A stretch of DNA of 64,000 nucleotides from Molossus alvarezi (lineage: Eukaryota > Chordata > Mammalia > Chiroptera > Molossidae), in the NCBI GenBank assembly GCA_037176705.1, contig CM073887.1, forward strand, positions 84,578,348 through 84,642,347, written 5' to 3'. The translations under genes were made by a program, and so were the position numbers. The notes beneath the pieces were generated by a model, which was not told the origin of the DNA, did no database searches, and was given only the letters and a program-made list of their open reading frames with translations. Shown in pieces: positions 56,421 through 64,000 of this stretch (its first letter is position 1; each line of letters starts with the position of its first letter).

Positions 56421-59400
56421 ATGGGGACCAGGGAGGCCCCTCTCGGGGTGGGTGTCCACACCTTGGCATCCCATCCTCTGGGAGGGGTAGCCGAAGAAGC
56501 TTCTCAGAGCCCCGCAGCCTGTACCTGGCCTTCGTAGAGGAGGGACTGCTACTGGTTTCCTACCCCGCTAATGTGAGCACCTGAATTCTTGCATCTGTGT
56601 CAACTGGTTTCATTTGGGCTCTTTGGGAAGGAGAGATTTCCATCGCCGTTTTACAGTTGTGGCAACTGAGGTTTAAAGAAGCGATTTCCTTGAGCAAGGT
56701 CACCCAGGGAGTCCTGGCTGGGCAAGCAAGGATTCCTGGTTCCAAGGCTGGCGGCCCTGGCCTGCCTGTTTTGGGGGGCGTGTGGGGGAGAAGGAAAGGG
56801 ACTTCTTATCCTGCTTATTTAACTCATGCTTTCAAGCTGACTTGCTTATCTGCAAAACAGTACCTGTGCCCAAGTGACATGAAATGGAAGGAACTTCCTA
56901 GACCTAGGTGGAGGTAGCTGCTGGGCCTTGAGAAGTCCTGGGAGGGCATGGATGCAAGGTGCAGTACCTGCTTCCAGGCAAGATTGGATTTAGGGATGGG
57001 ACCCTTAAGATCCATTTACACAGACCTCATTGAGGAGACGGACAGAAGAATGCGAAAAGGCCGAGCAGTTAGGGGGTGGCCACCCTTGCTGTTTGACCTT
57101 GAGCAAGTTGCTCTCTAACTCTGAGCCTCCCTTGCTTCTCTTTCTCTCCACAATAGGGCAAGTCATGGTGCCTTCAAGAAAGCTCTCCTGATCTCCTTTA
57201 GAGCCTGGAATTTAGAGTTGGAATTAGGCAGTTCTTGGGGATACTGATGCTAGTGAGAGAGTTGGGTTGGAGGAATCTGGGGGCCCAGGGGCCCAGCCAT
57301 GACCAATTTTGTTCTCTCTGGCTTTGTAGCCTAGAGCAAGTTACTTCCTTTCTTTGGGTCCTCAACTGTGAAGTGAATGTGTCCCCTCTTTGCCACCTCT
57401 GTTCCTAGTAAGACTTTGGGAATCAGAGGCCTCTCCCTTGCCAGCTGGGGTATTCCCTAGGGAGGCATATTTCCCAGCTACCTCCTGTAGAGCTTGAAGT
57501 GGCTCCTGATTTCTGCTTGTAGTGCGGTGTTGGAGGTCAGCCTCTCTTATTTTCTAACAGTGATTGATCACACCTAAGCTTTAGAGACCACTCTTACCAG
57601 GGTCTGTGAGTCACTCTTGGCAGTCCACTGGAAGGTGGTCATTGGGTTGTTCCCACCTCAGAGATAAGCTGAGGCTCACAGAGGGGAAGTGATGTGTCCA
57701 GGACTCTAGCCAGAAGTCAGGGTGTCATGTGTGAGAATGCGAGGGTCAACCCTGTCATCTTTGGCACCATTGTCCACAGCTGGAGCCCCTTCTGTCTGCT
57801 GTTTTGGGTTCTCAGTTCCTTACTACTTCCCTTTCCTGAGGAATGAGTATCTTTGAGGGGCTGGCCACAGAACAGATTCCCATTGGCCTGGGCCCCTGTG
57901 GGGTCCACACCCCTGAGCCTTGATGTTGCCCAGACTTTAGCAAGACATCCTCACACAAGAGAGCAGTTGAGACCACTACCTGGGTTATGTCCCAGTGCAT
58001 TTACAATTCCAGCTGACTGGCCTTGGACATCACCTCTGAGCCTCACTGTCTCTACTTCCGAGGGTTGCTATAAGGACTCATCGAGATAGCATGTGGGAAG
58101 TATTGTAGTTATTGTTAATATTCTTCATCATTAGGACTGTAGGTTCCCAGTATCTCTGAGGTCAATTAGAGCACAAGTTCTCAAACCTAACTATGCTGTA
58201 GAAACTCCTGGAGAATTTGGTAAAAAAAAAAATCTAGGTGCCCTTGTTCCCCAACCCTGTAAAGATTCTGATCCAGGAAGTCTGGGCTTGGCCAGGGGTC
58301 TGTTGTTTCAGTTATTTGTGGAGGTTTCCTCTGGTTTCTCTTGGCCTTTGTTTGCTAGGCTGGATTGTCAGCAGGAATCGGGGAGACTGTATTTACACAC
58401 ATGTATATGGATGTGCACTTGGCCCATACCAGGGATCACAAACCCAGTTACCTATAGTGGGCAGGTGGAGAGTGGTGCTCGGGTGGCTCATGCTCCAAGG
58501 GGGCCAAGCAGAAATGAGGGCCCAGTGGAGCCAGGTTTGTATATAGTTATCCAATTTTGAATCATTGGCACTAACTTCACTACTTAAAGCTGCATATCAA
58601 GGGTGTGTAGGAATTTTGTCAGATGGAGAAGGTGCAGTGGGTGCCTCCCTATGGTAGAAACAGCAGAGACCTTCAGCTTTGGGGGCATGACAGGTTTTAG
58701 AGCTTTCCTTGCTGGGACCTCATCCCAGCCTCTGAACTTAATGAATGATCCCCACAACTTGCCCCACCTGGACCCCCAGCTCCCAGGGAGGGAGGAGACC
58801 CACCACGCCCTATTCCTGCTCAACTTCCTCCCTTAGGTTCTGGCTTCCCCTTTTTTCTCAGCAAGCCCCACCTTTCACATGGGGCCCCCACAGCAAAGTC
58901 CTGGCTTTATTCCAGACAGACCTATCTGACCAAGGTGGGTGGCTTCCTTCAACACCTCCTGGGAAGCCCTTGGGCTGGACCTCTCCCACCGGCCACAGGG
59001 TAGAGTGAGACTTATAGTCAGCCCACCTCTAAGCTTTGACACTTGGGCAAGTGCCTTCCCCTCTCTCTGAACTTCAGTTTTCTCTTCTGTAAAATGGAGC
59101 CAACAATACCTTCTTTGAAGAATAGATGAGTCACACATGGGTAGGCACTGTGGGAATGGGTTATGGGAGAAAAAAAAACAAAAAACAAAGGTGCAGCGAG
59201 GTCTGTACCTAGGTAGGCCCCAGCTAGAGAAGGAAAGGAGGTGGGGCCCGGTAGGACTTACTCACATGAAGAAAGCCTTGCCTTGAACTGGGAGCCCCCA
59301 AGAGCAGGAAGTGGATCAGAACCTCTTACCTGGCAATAGTGGAAGGAAAACTGGGCCCCTAGCCTGATTGGAATAACCCCTGAGCCAACCAGATGGAAGG

Positions 59401-59825
59401 GAGGAAGCTGGAGTCCCCCCAGGAACCCTACCTGCCTGGAGGCCAGAGCTGTAGACCCCCACACCCGAGTGTACCCTGAAGTCCTTACACTAAGGGAGCC
59501 TTATTGGAGCCACTGGCCTGGAGGCTTGTTGGCCAGCCCTCTGCAGCTACTGTAACTCAGGAGCCCAGTCCCATTTTGCAGAGCAGAAGACTGAGGCTTG
59601 GGCTCCCTGCAGGCCAAGCCTGTCCCTTGTCTCTCAGCCCTGAGCCCCAGTGCCAAGAAGAGGGCCAGACTTAAAGTGCATGTGCATGGGGAGCATAGCA
59701 GTGGAGGTGGACATCAGTGGCCCCAAAATCAGACAGCAGAGGTTTGATTCTGTCTCCCAGATTCCTAATGGGACAAGTGACTGGACTTCTCTGTGCTTTA
59801 GTTTCTTTGTCTTTTTGACTCCTAG
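56013..59825 (+). other. RNF44: RNF44 intron 1
   Basis: 3.8 kb, CpG-rich at its start, then unique-looking sequence with MIR-like pieces near 56640-56700, 57090-57160, 57310-57370 and 59030-59110. It ends in a long pyrimidine tract and CCTAG at 59821-59825. Confidence 0.65.
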
Positions 59826-62975
<3,150 letters not shown>

Positions 62976-64000
62976 GGCCCACAGCTGCCCATGAGAACCC
63001 TGCCCGAAGCTCTGGAAATGGGGGCGGGGAGGGAGTGGCCCAGGCCTGCCCACATTGTTCCCACCTGTATCTCCAGAGCTGGTGCCAGGGTCAGGCCCAA
63101 GAGAAGCCCTTGCATTAAGCCCCTGTATTTGCCAAGCTCCAAAGACTCCATCCCCAGTCCACCTGCCAGCTCGCCGGCCACAGAGCTGCCTGAGTATCCC
63201 TAATTCAGCCTCCCTCCCGTTTGCCTCAGTTCCGTTTCCTTTTCCTGACAGCACTGGGAGCCCAGGGTCTGTTCCCACATTGTGTCTGGTGGAGATCCTT
63301 GGCCCCAGGATGGGCAAAGGGGGCACAATCCTGGATCCCTTGGTCTCTTGCACTGAAATAGCATGCCCTCTTCCCAGGTGGCACTGACAGGCATGGACAG
63401 TCAGTGGTATAAGGCCATTTCTTGGGTCCTTTGGCCTTCACCGTAGTTAGACTCAGGCAGCCAGCCATATCCAGCTGGCTGTGAGGGGTGGGCCTGGCTC
63501 CCTAGGGGACCCTCACCCCAGGCACAACATTCCAGTCACAGCCCCAGGCTGGAGGGCCTCAGAGCCAGCCAGCCTCCTGTACAGGAAGGCGACAGGCCCT
63601 GAGCCTGGATGGCATATAATCCTGAGCAGCCTGCCTGGGTCATGCCAGGGAGAGTGACCTATGTCCTGGTGGCCACCTCCTCCCTGGCAATGATGGGATC
63701 CAAACCAATGCCCGATCTCCCCTCTCTCATTTTGCATGAACATGAGGAGTAGCAATTTTCCTTTATTCATTTGGCCCAAAATCACGTGTAGGATTTGGGG
63801 GTGTGGATTTTTAAACAATTTGTTTTCTTTTGGTTAAATGGGGGGTATTAGGGACCAACCAGGACTAAGTGCCCAGGGGGCAGGGAGTGGTCTGGTGGTG
63901 CCGCCTGGTCTGCATGCATGTGTGCGGCCAGGGCTGGCCAGGTGGCCAGCAGTCCCAAGCGAAGCTAGGCGGTCTGTGCTCAGCTGATAACTGCCATGCA
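62976..64000 (+). other. RNF44: RNF44 3' UTR, running off the window
   Basis: Unique-looking sequence after the stop, with no AATAAA before the window end. An A/T-rich patch lies at about 63800-63840 in otherwise GC-rich text. A long 3' UTR is usual for RNF44 in other mammals, so the poly(A) site is probably beyond 64000. Confidence 0.65.

Overview
The window is mammalian nuclear DNA from a bat. At least fifteen dispersed copies of tRNA-headed Ves-type SINEs (the 'CCCTGGCCGGTTTGGCTCAG' family), most with clear target-site duplications, point to a vesper bat or close relative. The gene order GPRIN1 - CDHR2 - RNF44 is the conserved block found at human 5q35.2, read here in the opposite direction. 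There are no bacterial or phage features.

Layout. 1-5.1 kb: end of intron 1 and the single coding exon plus 3' UTR of GPRIN1 (+). 5.2-31.7 kb: CDHR2 (-), with 30 coding exons placed here; only the short signal-peptide exon was not found. Its last exon meets the GPRIN1 3' end tail-to-tail within about 150-200 bp. 31.7-44 kb: presumed 5' intron/UTR territory of CDHR2, made of old L1, MIR, a probable solo LTR and young SINEs. 44.1-44.7 kb: a CpG-rich promoter-like island bounded by ZNF143-type motifs. 48.4-53.4 kb: a defective endogenous retrovirus on the minus strand (paired LTRs, a tRNA-Thr-like primer site, broken gag and pol, no env), inserted inside a Ves SINE whose 15-bp target duplication still brackets the provirus. 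55.0-56.4 kb: the RNF44 CpG-island promoter with two perfect CREs, a YY1 site and a CACGTG box. 59.8-64 kb: RNF44 (+), ten coding exons, 3' UTR running off the window.

The three genes do not form one pathway. GPRIN1 is a neuronal G-alpha(o)-binding growth-cone protein. CDHR2 is the brush-border protocadherin of the intermicrovillar adhesion complex. RNF44 is a RING-H2 ubiquitin ligase. I saw no undescribed biological system. The most informative oddities are the missing GPRIN1 ATG, two GC-AG introns in CDHR2, a decayed duplicate of an RNF44 exon inside an RNF44 intron, and the ERV-in-SINE nest with apparently mixed class I/class II ancestry. Exon boundaries were read by eye from splice consensus, reading phase and remembered mammalian orthologues; no alignment was run.
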